The notes: generated by a model from the sequence alone, not told the origin. DNA of 5,884 nt from DASYTH01 sp035712165 (GCF_035712165.1 NZ_DASTBH010000300.1:1-5884); one strand, 5' to 3'. Numbered from the stretch's first letter, positions 1 to 5,749 are shown. Translations and numbers: made by a program.

Positions 1-691
1 AGGTCAGCAACACCTCGCGCGGGCCGAACATGACCAGCTCCCGGCGAAACAGCATGCCCAGGTTGTCCGGCACGGTCCGAGCCACGTTGATGTTGTGCGT
101 GACGATCAGGATCGTCGCGTCGATCTGCGCGTTGAGGTCGACCAGCAGCTGCGACAGGTAGGCCGTGCGCACCGGATCCAGCCCCGAGTCCGGCTCGTCG
201 CACAGAATGATCTCCGGATCCAGCACCAGCGCCCGGGCCAGACCGGCCCGCTTGCGCATGCCGCCGGAGATCTCCCCCGGTAACTTCCGCTCGGCCCCCT
301 GCAGGCCGGTCATCTCCAGCTTCTCCAGGACGATCCGGCGGATCTCGGCCTCGCTCTTGCGAGTGTGCTCGCGCAGCGGAAAGGCCACGTTGTCGTAGAG
401 GTTCATCGAGCCGAACAGCGCGCCGTCCTGGAACAGCACCCCGAACAGCTTGCGCACCTCGTAGAGCTGGCGTTCGGAGCACGTCACGATGTCCACGCCG
501 TTGACCACGCACCGGCCCCGGTCGGGCTTGAGCAATCCGATGATCGACTTGAGGAACACCGACTTGCCGGTGCCGGACGGGCCGAGCAACACGCTGATCT
601 CGCCGGCCGGCAGCGTGAGCGTCACGTCGCGCCAGATGGCCTGCCGGCCGAAGGATTTGGTCAGGCCTTCGACCACCACCTCGGCGCCCAT
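1..691 (-). CDS. mkl: Mce-family lipid importer ATPase (MceG/Mkl), N-terminal 230 residues, runs off the left edge
   Basis: This is the cytoplasmic ATP-hydrolysing subunit that energises Mce lipid/sterol importers; MlaF is its proteobacterial counterpart. Reading from the ATG at 691, Walker A GPSGTGKS is at residues 37-44, the Q-loop FQDGALFGSMN has its Gln at 88, and the signature ISGGM is at about 141-145. Walker B LCDEP carries the catalytic Glu166, followed by the D-loop SGLDP, and the switch His is at 199 (VTHN). The FQDGALFGSMNLYDN and SGGMRKRAGLARAL stretches are typical of Mce/Mla ATPases rather than generic importers. The family member in Mycobacterium is about 360 residues, so the C-terminal third is missing here only because the window ends. 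A GGGAGG Shine-Dalgarno lies five bases before the start. Leu137 is encoded by TTA, rare in such a GC-rich genome. A strong hairpin separates the gene from rplL, so it probably has its own promoter. Confidence 0.95.
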   Translation of the reverse strand, partial: MGAEVVVEGLTKSFGRQAIWRDVTLTLPAGEISVLLGPSGTGKSVFLKSIIGLLKPDRGRCVVNGVDIVTCSERQLYEVRKLFGVLFQDGALFGSMNLYDNVAFPLREHTRKSEAEIRRIVLEKLEMTGLQGAERKLPGEISGGMRKRAGLARALVLDPEIILCDEPDSGLDPVRTAYLSQLLVDLNAQIDATILIVTHNINVARTVPDNLGMLFRRELVMFGPREVLLT

Positions 692-805
692 CCAGCCCTC
701 CCGGTCATGTCGGCCTCACCCAGGTGCAACGAGTCGGACGCGCATGGGTTACTCGCCAGTTGGGAAACGCGAGGTACCCCGCCGGGGCTGGGGTCAAACA
801 CGACA

Positions 806-842
806 CACGGGGCCGGTTACCGTCTCGGTATCCGGCCCCGTG
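806..842 (-). terminator. Hairpin terminator downstream of rplL
   Basis: Arms 806-821 and 827-842 pair over 16 positions with a single T-T mismatch (817/831) around a 5-base loop. The stem starts 23 bases past the rplL stop. On the minus strand only a weak T-rich stretch (TGTCGTGTTTG) follows, which is common for actinobacterial terminators. It most likely ends the rplJ-rplL transcript before mkl. Confidence 0.8.
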
Positions 843-865
843 GGGGTTGTCGAGCGCTCAGCAGG

Positions 866-1258
866 TCACTTGAGCGAGATGGTCGCCCCAGCGGCCTCCA
901 GCTTCTCCTTGGCGGCGTCCGCCGCCTCCTTGTTGACCTTCTCCAGAACCGGCTTCGGCGCGGCCTCGACCAGCTCCTTGGCCTCCTTCAGGCCCAGGCC
1001 GGAGACGACCTCGCGGACCACCTTGATGACCTGGATCTTCTTGTCGCCCGCGGCCTCGAGAACGACGTCGAACTCGTCCTTCTCCTCGGCGGCCTCGGCG
1101 CCGGCGCCGCCACCGGGACCAGCCGGGCCGGCCATCATCATCGGGGCGGCCGCGGTCACGTCGAAGGTGTCCTCGAAGGCCTTCTTGAACTCGGTGAGCT
1201 CGAGCAGCGTCATCTCCTTGAACGCGTCGAGCAGCTCGTCAGTGCTGAGCTTCGCCAT
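866..1258 (-). CDS. rplL: 50S ribosomal protein bL12 (L7/L12)
   Basis: This is the multi-copy, flexible stalk protein of the large ribosomal subunit that recruits and activates the translational GTPases. The 130 residues show the usual three parts. An N-terminal dimerisation/L10-binding helical region spans about 1-35. An Ala/Gly/Pro hinge spans about 36-58. The globular C-terminal domain (about 60-130) carries the factor-binding face KKIQVIKVVREVVSGLGLKE at 73-92. The length is slightly above the roughly 120 of E. coli because of the hinge, which contains a Met run at 40-42. The start ATG is preceded by AGAGGA nine bases upstream. It lies 36 bp after rplJ in the same operon, and a strong hairpin follows the stop. 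Confidence 0.98.
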   Translation of the reverse strand: MAKLSTDELLDAFKEMTLLELTEFKKAFEDTFDVTAAAPMMMAGPAGPGGGAGAEAAEEKDEFDVVLEAAGDKKIQVIKVVREVVSGLGLKEAKELVEAAPKPVLEKVNKEAADAAKEKLEAAGATISLK

Positions 1259-1294
1259 GGTGGCGGGTCCTCTCTCGCTGTGGGTTGGGATCGT

Positions 1295-1849
1295 TCAGCT
1301 CTCGGCCGGAGCGTCGGCCGCCGCGGGGGTGTCCCCGCCCGACTTCTTCTCCTCCAGCGCGGCGACCAGCCGGGCCGTTTCGGACGCGGGCGCGGCCAAC
1401 AGGCCGGCCATGTTCGCCAGGACGGCGTTCATCGCGCCCGCCAGCTTGGCCAGGGTCGTCTCCCGCGAGTCGAGGTCGGCGATCTGGGTGACCTCTTCGA
1501 CGGAGAGCGGGCGGCCGTCCATGTAGCCGCCCTTGATGACCAGGCCCTTGTTGTCCTTGGCGAAGTCCCGAAGCGCCTTCGCGGCGTCCACTGCCTCGCC
1601 GGTGACGAAGGCGATGGCGGTGGGGCCGACGAACAGCTCCTCGAGACCCTGCACGCCCGCGTCCGCCGCGGCCCGCTTGACCAGGGTGTTCTTCGCAACC
1701 CGGTAGGTCGCGCCGGTGCCGAGAGAGCGACGGAGGTTGGTGATCTGAGACACGGTGAGGCCGCTGTACTCGGTGATGACGGCCGCCGAGCTGGTGCGGA
1801 ACCGGTCCGCGATCTCGGCGACTGCCGTCACCTTGTCCGGCTTCGCCAT
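1295..1849 (-). CDS. rplJ: 50S ribosomal protein uL10
   Basis: L10 anchors the L12 dimers to 23S rRNA at the GTPase centre and, in complex with L12, represses its own mRNA in the bacteria studied. The 184-residue product has the L10 N-terminal domain, with the conserved stretches VITEYSGLTVSQITNLRR and YRVAKNTLVKRA (about 24-60). The C-terminal helix that carries L12 follows at about 135-168. An extra low-complexity Ala/Ser/acidic tail (from about 166) accounts for the extra length over the 165 of E. coli. The start ATG at 1849 has a very strong Shine-Dalgarno, GAGAGGAGG, eight bases upstream. It is the first gene of rplJ-rplL and is preceded by a structured leader and a small palindrome. Confidence 0.98.
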   Translation of the reverse strand: MAKPDKVTAVAEIADRFRTSSAAVITEYSGLTVSQITNLRRSLGTGATYRVAKNTLVKRAAADAGVQGLEELFVGPTAIAFVTGEAVDAAKALRDFAKDNKGLVIKGGYMDGRPLSVEEVTQIADLDSRETTLAKLAGAMNAVLANMAGLLAAPASETARLVAALEEKKSGGDTPAAADAPAES

Positions 1850-1871
1850 GAGCGTCGCCTCCTCTCTGGTG

Positions 1872-1884
1872 ACTGGTGACCAGT
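1872..1884. repeat. 13-base palindrome ACTGGTGACCAGT upstream of the rplJ ribosome binding site
   Basis: Six-base arms ACTGGT and ACCAGT flank a central G. On the mRNA this could fold into a 5-bp stem with a 3-base loop. The palindrome ends about six bases before the rplJ Shine-Dalgarno core. The flanking sequence adds partial repeats of TGGTGAC. It could be an operator or a small translation-control hairpin, but nothing in the window decides between these. Confidence 0.5.
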
Positions 1885-1911
1885 GGTGCGCGAGGGCCCC
1901 GGAGACGACGA

Positions 1912-1938
1912 ACGCCCCGGCGCAGCAGCACGGGGCGT
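1912..1938 (-). promoter_or_regulatory. GC-rich hairpin in the rplJ leader, possible attenuator
   Basis: Perfect 8-bp arms (1912-1919 and 1931-1938, CGGGGCGT) enclose an 11-base loop. On the rplJ transcript the stem is followed by TTCGTCGTCTCC, which is too poor in T for a textbook terminator. Its place between the L10-type leader fold and the rplJ start fits a read-through or attenuation element, which is inferred from position only. Confidence 0.45.
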
Positions 1939-1939
1939 G

Positions 1940-2056
1940 ATGAGCACAGATGTGCCCGAACGATCCTCGTCCTCCTGCGCGGGCCGCCCGCCCATTCGGC
2001 GGGACCTTCGCCTCCCGGCCCGAGGGCGGGAGGGACCAGCGGTCTTCGGTAGAACC
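1940..2056 (-). promoter_or_regulatory. Ribosomal protein L10 leader (autoregulatory mRNA structure)
   Basis: The untranslated leader of rplJ folds, on the minus strand, into successive hairpins. Arms at 2011-2017/2027-2033 pair over 7 bp, and arms at 1987-1992/1998-2003 pair over 6 bp around loop GAATG. Between and around them are the unpaired purine-rich elements ACCGAAGACC, GGCGAAGGTCCC and GCGCAGGAGG, which resemble known actinobacterial L10 leaders. In that family the L10-L12 complex binds the leader and lowers expression of both proteins. The exact limits are estimated. A covariance search with the L10 leader model would settle the call. Confidence 0.7.
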
Positions 2057-2062
2057 TCGAAC

Positions 2063-2092
2063 AGGTTACGGGACCGGGTGTCGGCTATCCAA
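2063..2092 (-). promoter_or_regulatory. Candidate sigma-A-type promoter of rplJ-rplL
   Basis: On the minus strand TTGGAT (2092-2087) and TAACCT (2068-2063) are separated by 18 bases. The -10 fits TANNNT; the -35 keeps TTG only. Initiation about seven bases on (near 2056) would place the transcript start directly before the ACCGAAGACC element of the leader. The -35 lies only about 11 bp from the start codon of the opposing plus-strand gene. Confidence 0.5.
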
Positions 2093-2102
2093 ATCGACCT
2101 GC

Positions 2103-2822
2103 ATGATGAGAGTCGTGCGCGAAAACGAGCACCAGCCGGGACCACCGCCGGCGCTGCCCCCGCCCGGTGGTCCACCGCCGGTCGATCCCGAGCAGGTGCG
2201 TCAGTTCCAGCAGTTCCAGCAGTTCCAGGAGCTGATGCGGCAGCACGGCGGGATCCCGCCGGCCCCGGCTCCGCGCCCGCTGTGGAAACGCGTGCTCACC
2301 AGCCGCACCGTGCGCCGGCTGGCCCTGCTGGCGATCGTGCTGTTCGGCCTGTACTTCGCCTACGACTACTACTTCGGCGACGACAGCGAGAACCTGCCCG
2401 CGTCGGTCACCGGCGGTGGCACCAACAAGACCAACGTGCTGCACGAGACCACGCCGAAGCGCACCGTTCGGCAGGTCTACTCGCACATCGCGCAGAACGA
2501 CCGGGCGCCCAACGAGTACGAGTTCGTCTGCGGTCAGTTCGAGAACGGTGCGGAGCGGCAGTTCGCCGAAGACTTCGGCGCGCCGGACTGCAAGGCGGCG
2601 GTGGCCAAGCTGCACGCGCAGATCGACAAGTCGGTGCCGGGCTGGCGCAACGCCTACGCCGAGCCGTTTCCGGGGGCCGAACTGGGCGAGGTGCCGGTCG
2701 GCACGGTCGCGGTGGTGAGCTCGTGCCAGGTCAAGTTCGGCCCGCAACTCGGCGAGTTCACGTTGCGCCGCATCGAGAACGACCAGTGGGTGATCACCGG
2801 GCACCGGCCCGAAACCTGCTGA
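2103..2822 (+). CDS. Single-pass membrane protein with Pro/Gln-rich N-tail and extracytoplasmic domain, function unknown
   Basis: I do not recognise a named gene. The 239-residue product begins with a Pro-rich tail (residues 11-29), then three QFQ triplets (34-42). A basic stretch WKRVLTSRTVRR follows, then one hydrophobic helix at about 73-91. By the positive-inside rule the tail is cytoplasmic and residues 92-239 are outside. The outer domain has four Cys (143, 163, 208, 239), enough for two disulfides. Its order of an early helix (RTVRQVYSHIAQND), a Cys-bearing helical middle and strand-like ends (GTVAVVSSCQVKFG, TLRRIENDQWVITG) recalls small NTF2-like domains of actinobacterial secreted proteins; this is inference. 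Tandem ATGs at 2103/2106 or GTG 2115 are possible starts, and none has a good Shine-Dalgarno, so the mRNA may be leaderless. The frame stays open upstream to 1950, but that part is Arg/Pro-rich and lies over the rplJ leader. The gene diverges from rplJ and converges on rplA. Confidence 0.85.
   Translation: MMRVVRENEHQPGPPPALPPPGGPPPVDPEQVRQFQQFQQFQELMRQHGGIPPAPAPRPLWKRVLTSRTVRRLALLAIVLFGLYFAYDYYFGDDSENLPASVTGGGTNKTNVLHETTPKRTVRQVYSHIAQNDRAPNEYEFVCGQFENGAERQFAEDFGAPDCKAAVAKLHAQIDKSVPGWRNAYAEPFPGAELGEVPVGTVAVVSSCQVKFGPQLGEFTLRRIENDQWVITGHRPETC
2202..2228 (+). repeat. Three perfect tandem copies of CAGTTCCAG
   Basis: Three identical 9-base units lie in frame in the membrane-protein gene, each encoding Gln-Phe-Gln. 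Identical codons in all three copies indicate recent slippage or duplication rather than old protein conservation. Copy number is likely to differ between related strains. Confidence 0.9.
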
Positions 2823-2852
2823 AGGGCGGCCCCGAGCCGGGACCGCCCTTCA
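2820..2852. terminator. Shared bidirectional terminator between rplA and the membrane-protein gene
   Basis: Perfect 10-bp arms TGAAGGGCGG (2820-2829) and CCGCCCTTCA (2843-2852) continue, after one C-A mismatch, into a 3-bp inner stem with a 5-base loop. The left arm begins with the TGA stop of the plus-strand gene itself. The rplA stop is 13 bases beyond the right arm. There is no strong T-run on either strand. The convergent placement suggests it serves both transcripts. Confidence 0.8.
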
Positions 2853-2864
2853 GAGCTGTTCGGT

Positions 2865-3587
2865 TCAGGCGACCGGCGCCTCGTCGGCCAGCATGTTGCG
2901 GGTGCGGGCCGGGTCGACCGGGATGCCCGGGCCCATCGTGGTGCTGAAGGTGACCTTCCTGAGGTACCGGCCCTTGGCCGCGGACGGCTTGGCCCGGATC
3001 ACCTCGTCCAGCGCGGCGGCGTAGTTCTCCACCAGCTTCTCCGGGTCGAAGGACGCCTTGCCGATCACCAGGTGCAGGTTGGCCTGCTTGTCCACCTTGA
3101 AGTTGATCTTGCCGCCCTTGATGTCCTGGATCGCCTTGCCGACGTCCATGGTCACCGTCCCGGTCTTGGGGTTCGGCATCAGACCGCGCGGACCCAGGAT
3201 GCGGGCGATCCGCCCGACCTTGGCCATCTGGTCCGGAGTGGCGATCGCGGCGTCGAAGTCGGTCCAGCCGCCCTGCACCCGCTCGATCAACTCCTCGACG
3301 CCCACCACGTCGGCGCCGGCCGCCTCGGCCTCGGCGGCCTTGTCGCCCGCGGCGAACACCACGACGCGGGCCGTCTTGCCGGTGCCGTGCGGCAGGTTCA
3401 CCGTTCCGCGCACCATCTGGTCGGCCTTGCGCGGGTCGACGCCGAGCCGGATGGCGACCTCGACGGTCGCGTCCAGCTTCACCTTGTTGGTCTCCTTGGC
3501 GAGCTTGGCGGCCTCCAGCGGCGAGTACAGCCGCTCCCGGTCCACCAGCTCACTGGCCGCGCGATAAGCCTTGCTGCGCTTTGCCAT
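2865..3587 (-). CDS. rplA: 50S ribosomal protein uL1
   Basis: L1 forms the mobile stalk beside the ribosomal E site that guides deacylated tRNA out. In several bacteria it also represses translation of the rplK-rplA mRNA. The 240-residue product is close to the usual size (about 234). It has the family signature around residues 125-143 (GRIARILGPRGLMPNPKTG) and the N-terminal MAKRSKAYRAA. Also visible are the TVNLPHGTGKTARVVVF stretch (about 62-78) that leads into domain II, and the C-terminal KGRYLRKVTFSTTMGPG. TGAGGAA lies seven bases before the ATG at 3587. It follows rplK by 80 bp and is the last gene of its run, ending at a hairpin shared with the convergent neighbour. Confidence 0.98.
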   Translation of the reverse strand: MAKRSKAYRAASELVDRERLYSPLEAAKLAKETNKVKLDATVEVAIRLGVDPRKADQMVRGTVNLPHGTGKTARVVVFAAGDKAAEAEAAGADVVGVEELIERVQGGWTDFDAAIATPDQMAKVGRIARILGPRGLMPNPKTGTVTMDVGKAIQDIKGGKINFKVDKQANLHLVIGKASFDPEKLVENYAAALDEVIRAKPSAAKGRYLRKVTFSTTMGPGIPVDPARTRNMLADEAPVA

Positions 3588-3620
3588 TGCTGTTCCTCAC
3601 TTCACGGATCAGTTGTGGTC

Positions 3621-3638
3621 AGGGCCAGCGCCGGCCCT
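3621..3638. repeat. Small hairpin in the rplK-rplA gap
   Basis: Arms AGGGCC (3621-3626) and GGCCCT (3633-3638) flank six bases. The element lies about 35 bases upstream of the rplA start and may be an mRNA fold or processing site. It is too short to call a terminator, and rplA has no obvious promoter of its own here. Confidence 0.4.
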
Positions 3639-3667
3639 CCCACGGTGTTTGATTGGTCGCTACGGCC

Positions 3668-4099
3668 CTATTCGACCGTGATGCCCATGGACCTCGCCGT
3701 GCCGGCGATGATCTTGGCGGCCTGCTCGATGTCGTTGGCGTTGAGGTCGGTCTTCTTCTGCTCGGCGATCTCGCGCACCTGGTCCCAGGTCACCTTGGCG
3801 ACCTTGAGGCGGTGCGGCTCGCCGCTGCCCTTCTCCACGCCGGCGGCCTTGAGCAGCAGCTTGGCGGCGGGCGGGGTCTTGAGCTTGAAGTCGAACGACC
3901 GGTCCTCGTACACCGAGATCTCGACCGGCACCACCGTGCCGCGCTGCGACTCGGTCGCGGCGTTGTAGGCCCGGCAGAACTCCATGATGTTCACGCCGTG
4001 CTGGCCCAGCGCCGGGCCGACCGGCGGTGCCGGGTTGGCCTGGCCGGCCGTGATCTGCAGCTTGATGATCGCCGCAAGCTTCTTCTTCTTCGGAGGCAT
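3668..4099 (-). CDS. rplK: 50S ribosomal protein uL11
   Basis: L11 binds the GTPase-associated region of 23S rRNA, positions translation factors and is needed for RelA activation during starvation. The 143-residue product is of standard length. Its N-terminal domain shows the Pro-rich helix ANPAPPVGPALGQHGVNI (about 21-38), which is the site contacted by thiostrepton-class antibiotics. The rRNA-binding C-terminal domain ends in the family signature around DLNANDIEQAAKIIAGTARS (118-137). The start chosen is MPPKKKK at 4099, with AGGGAA seven bases upstream. The frame is open further upstream only because it runs through nusG. It is 80 bp downstream of nusG, with two hairpins in the gap, and 80 bp before rplA. 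Confidence 0.98.
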   Translation of the reverse strand: MPPKKKKLAAIIKLQITAGQANPAPPVGPALGQHGVNIMEFCRAYNAATESQRGTVVPVEISVYEDRSFDFKLKTPPAAKLLLKAAGVEKGSGEPHRLKVAKVTWDQVREIAEQKKTDLNANDIEQAAKIIAGTARSMGITVE

Positions 4100-4128
4100 T
4101 CCGTTTTCCCTAAGTTCCCGATGTTCAC

Positions 4129-4150
4129 CCGGCCGAATGGCAGCGGCCGG
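4129..4150. repeat. Second hairpin in the nusG-rplK gap
   Basis: Arms CCGGCCG (4129-4135) and CGGCCGG (4144-4150) pair over 7 bp around eight bases. It follows the stem at 4158-4179 on the minus strand and lies about 30 bases before the rplK start, so it falls in the leader of any transcript entering rplK. It could take part in control of rplK-rplA translation by L1, but no specific L1-site match is evident. Confidence 0.45.
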
Positions 4151-4157
4151 ATGCCTG

Positions 4158-4179
4158 CCGGTCCTCGTGCGAGGACCGG
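4158..4179 (-). terminator. Perfect hairpin directly after the nusG stop
   Basis: Arms CCGGTCCTC and GAGGACCGG pair over 9 bp around GTGC. The stem begins at the base after the nusG TGA. No T-run follows on the minus strand (CAGGCATCC). It may be a partial terminator between secE-nusG and rplK-rplA, or an mRNA-stabilising 3' end; read-through is plausible because rplK has no obvious promoter in the short gap. Confidence 0.6.
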
Positions 4180-5046
4180 TCAGATCTTGGAGACCTGGCT
4201 GAACGACAGTTCGACCGGCGTCTCCCGGCCGAAGATCGACACCAGCACCTTCAGCTTCTGCCCGTCCGCGTTGACCTCGCTGATCGTGGCGGGCAGCGTG
4301 GCGAACGGGCCGTCCATCACGGTCACCGACTCGCCGATCTCGAAGTCCACCTCCACGACCGGGCCCTTGGCCGGCGTGGCCGCGGCCTTGCCGGCGGCCG
4401 GCTTGGCCTGCTGCTCCTGCGGGAGAAGGAACTTCAGCACCTCGTCGATGGACAGCGGCGAGGGCCGCGACGTCGCTCCGACGAACCCGGTGACCCCCGG
4501 CGTGTTCCGCACGGCGGACCAGGACGGGTCGTTGAGCTCCATCCGGACGAGGATGTAGCCGGGCAGCACCTTGCGCTGGACCTGCTTGCGCTGCCCGTTC
4601 TTGATCTCGGTGACCTCCTCGGTGGGCACCTCGACCTGGAAGATGAAGTCCTCCATGTCCAGCGAGTGGATACGGGTCTCGAGGTTGGCCTTCACCTTGT
4701 TCTCGTAGCCGGCGTAGGAGTGCACGACGTACCACTCCCCGGGCGCCCGGCGCAGCGCCTCCCGCATCTCCGCCGCCGGATCCTCCTCGGCCTCGCCCTG
4801 TTCGGCGTCCTCGCCGACAGCGTCTTCGGCGACGGCTTCGGCTTCCTCGGCGACGGCTTCCTCGGTGACGGCCCCCTCGGTGACGACAAGGTCACCGTCG
4901 TCGGACGAGGCAGGCTCCTCGGCCTCCGCGGGCGTGGCCAGGTCGGCCTGAGCGGGTGCGGCCCGGTCGGCGCCGTCGGAGAAGTCGACGTCGCCGGGCA
5001 GGCCGCTCCGCTCCTCGCTGCCAACGGTGCCGTTGTCGGAGCTCAC
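4180..5046 (-). CDS. nusG: Transcription termination/antitermination factor NusG with acidic N-terminal extension
   Basis: NusG binds RNA polymerase through its NGN domain and contacts Rho or ribosomal S10 through its KOW domain, linking elongation to termination or translation. Of 288 residues, about 1-102 form an extension absent from the 181-residue E. coli protein. It is strongly acidic and Ala-rich, with repeats such as EEAVAEEAEAVAED. The NGN domain runs from GEWYVVHSYAGYENKVK (103-119) to about 190 and includes the RKVLPGYILVRM strand. An Ala/Lys linker (about 210-230) leads to the KOW domain (about 235-288) with DGPFATLPATI and the typical ending VELSFSQVSKI. The start is GTG at 5046, since no ATG is available before the secE stop. 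AAAGGAAG lies upstream at a rather long spacing of about 11 bases. The gap after secE is only 31 bp, indicating one operon. Confidence 0.97.
   Translation of the reverse strand: MSSDNGTVGSEERSGLPGDVDFSDGADRAAPAQADLATPAEAEEPASSDDGDLVVTEGAVTEEAVAEEAEAVAEDAVGEDAEQGEAEEDPAAEMREALRRAPGEWYVVHSYAGYENKVKANLETRIHSLDMEDFIFQVEVPTEEVTEIKNGQRKQVQRKVLPGYILVRMELNDPSWSAVRNTPGVTGFVGATSRPSPLSIDEVLKFLLPQEQQAKPAAGKAAATPAKGPVVEVDFEIGESVTVMDGPFATLPATISEVNADGQKLKVLVSIFGRETPVELSFSQVSKI
4826..4860. repeat. Direct repeat inside the NusG acidic extension
   Basis: A 14-base sequence (TCGGCGACGGCTTC) occurs at 4826-4839 and again at 4847-4860, a 21-base (7-codon) period. Related degenerate copies follow to about 4895. 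On the coding strand the units give the repeated E-A-V-A-E pattern. Expansion by slippage is a likely origin of the long acidic tail. Confidence 0.7.
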
Positions 5047-5077
5047 GATGTGTCTCGCTTCCTTTCTGCGTCCGGCC

Positions 5078-5569
5078 TCAGCCGAACAGCCAGGTCACGC
5101 CCTTGATCAGCACGATGTCCATGGCCCAGATCAGGGCCGTCATCACGGCCAGGAACACCAGCACGACCGTGGTGTAGGTGATCATCTGCTTGCGGGTCGG
5201 CCAGATGACCTTGCGCAGTTCGGAGACCACCTCGCGAAGGAAGCGGAACCCCCGGGCGAGCAGCCCGGGCCGGGCGGCCTTGCTCTCGTCCCGGGACCGG
5301 GTCGGCCGGCCCTTGGCGTCCGGCGCCTTGGTCACGCTCTCGGCCTTGCCCTTGGCCCTGGCCGCGCGCTGGGCCTTGTCCTTGGTCGCCGGGCCGGTCT
5401 TGCCCTTCGGGCTCGGCTTCGCGGTCGTCTCCGCGGTCTCGCCCTCCGCGTCCTTACGGGCCGTCGGCCGTGCAGCGGCCCGCCGGTCCCGCCGGGCCGC
5501 GGCGGTCACCGGACGAGACGGGCGCTTCTGCCCGTTCTCCTCTGGCTCCGTGTTCCGGTCGTCGGCCAC
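5078..5569 (-). CDS. secE: Preprotein translocase subunit SecE with long basic N-terminal extension
   Basis: SecE clamps the SecY channel in the cytoplasmic membrane and is essential for protein export. The conserved core is at the C-terminus. An amphipathic helix FLREVVSELRKVIWPTRKQ (110-128, with the signature W-P at 123-124) is followed by one membrane span (about 129-155). The preceding roughly 105 residues are rich in Lys, Arg, Ala and Pro and low in complexity, far longer than in minimal one-span SecE proteins of 60-70 residues. I chose GTG at 5569 (163 residues) because GGAGGA lies six bases upstream. An in-frame ATG at 5593 would add eight residues, but it lies only about ten bases from the tRNA gene and has no ribosome binding site. 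Downstream, nusG follows after 31 bp. Confidence 0.95.
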   Translation of the reverse strand: MADDRNTEPEENGQKRPSRPVTAAARRDRRAAARPTARKDAEGETAETTAKPSPKGKTGPATKDKAQRAARAKGKAESVTKAPDAKGRPTRSRDESKAARPGLLARGFRFLREVVSELRKVIWPTRKQMITYTTVVLVFLAVMTALIWAMDIVLIKGVTWLFG

Positions 5570-5603
5570 GCCAGTTCCTCCGCTCGCGATCATGGTTCTG
5601 GTG

Positions 5604-5676
<73 letters not shown>

Positions 5677-5730
5677 ACGCGGCCACCGGAGGATCTTCGA
5701 GAGCCGCGTTTGGTGGACGTCAAAGACCCT

Positions 5731-5749
5731 CCCCACTGTAACCGTGGGG
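5731..5749. repeat. Inverted repeat CCCCAC/GTGGGG in the divergent control region
   Basis: Six-base perfect arms (5731-5736 and 5744-5749) enclose a 7-base spacer that holds GGTTACA on the minus strand. It lies about 55 bp upstream of the tRNA. It may be an operator overlapping a promoter -10 or a short stem in the leader; the sequence does not decide. Confidence 0.45.

Noticed and set aside
771..797. TTGACC with TACCTC as an mkl promoter on the minus strand
   Set aside because: The spacer is only 15 bases and the -10 lacks the final T, so it is too weak to list although a promoter is expected nearby.
365..1879. Long plus-strand open frame of 504 codons
   Set aside because: It runs antisense through mkl, rplL and rplJ; it is Arg/Gly/Leu-rich, as expected from the complement of GC-rich genes, and has no recognisable domain.
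1950..2102. Longer start for the membrane protein at 1950
   Set aside because: The added residues come from the rplJ leader and promoter, are Arg/Pro-rich without a conserved look, and lack a ribosome binding site.
3058..3968. Plus-strand frames opposite rplA and rplK
   Set aside because: They are shadows of the ribosomal protein genes on the minus strand, with compositions typical of antisense translation.
4100..4735. Upstream in-frame extension of rplK to 355 residues
   Set aside because: The extension is an out-of-frame reading of nusG. The L11 N-terminus and its ribosome binding site fix the start at 4099.
5570..5593. ATG start of secE at 5593
   Set aside because: It lies about ten bases from the tRNA 3' end and has no ribosome binding site; GTG at 5569 has GGAGGA at ideal spacing.
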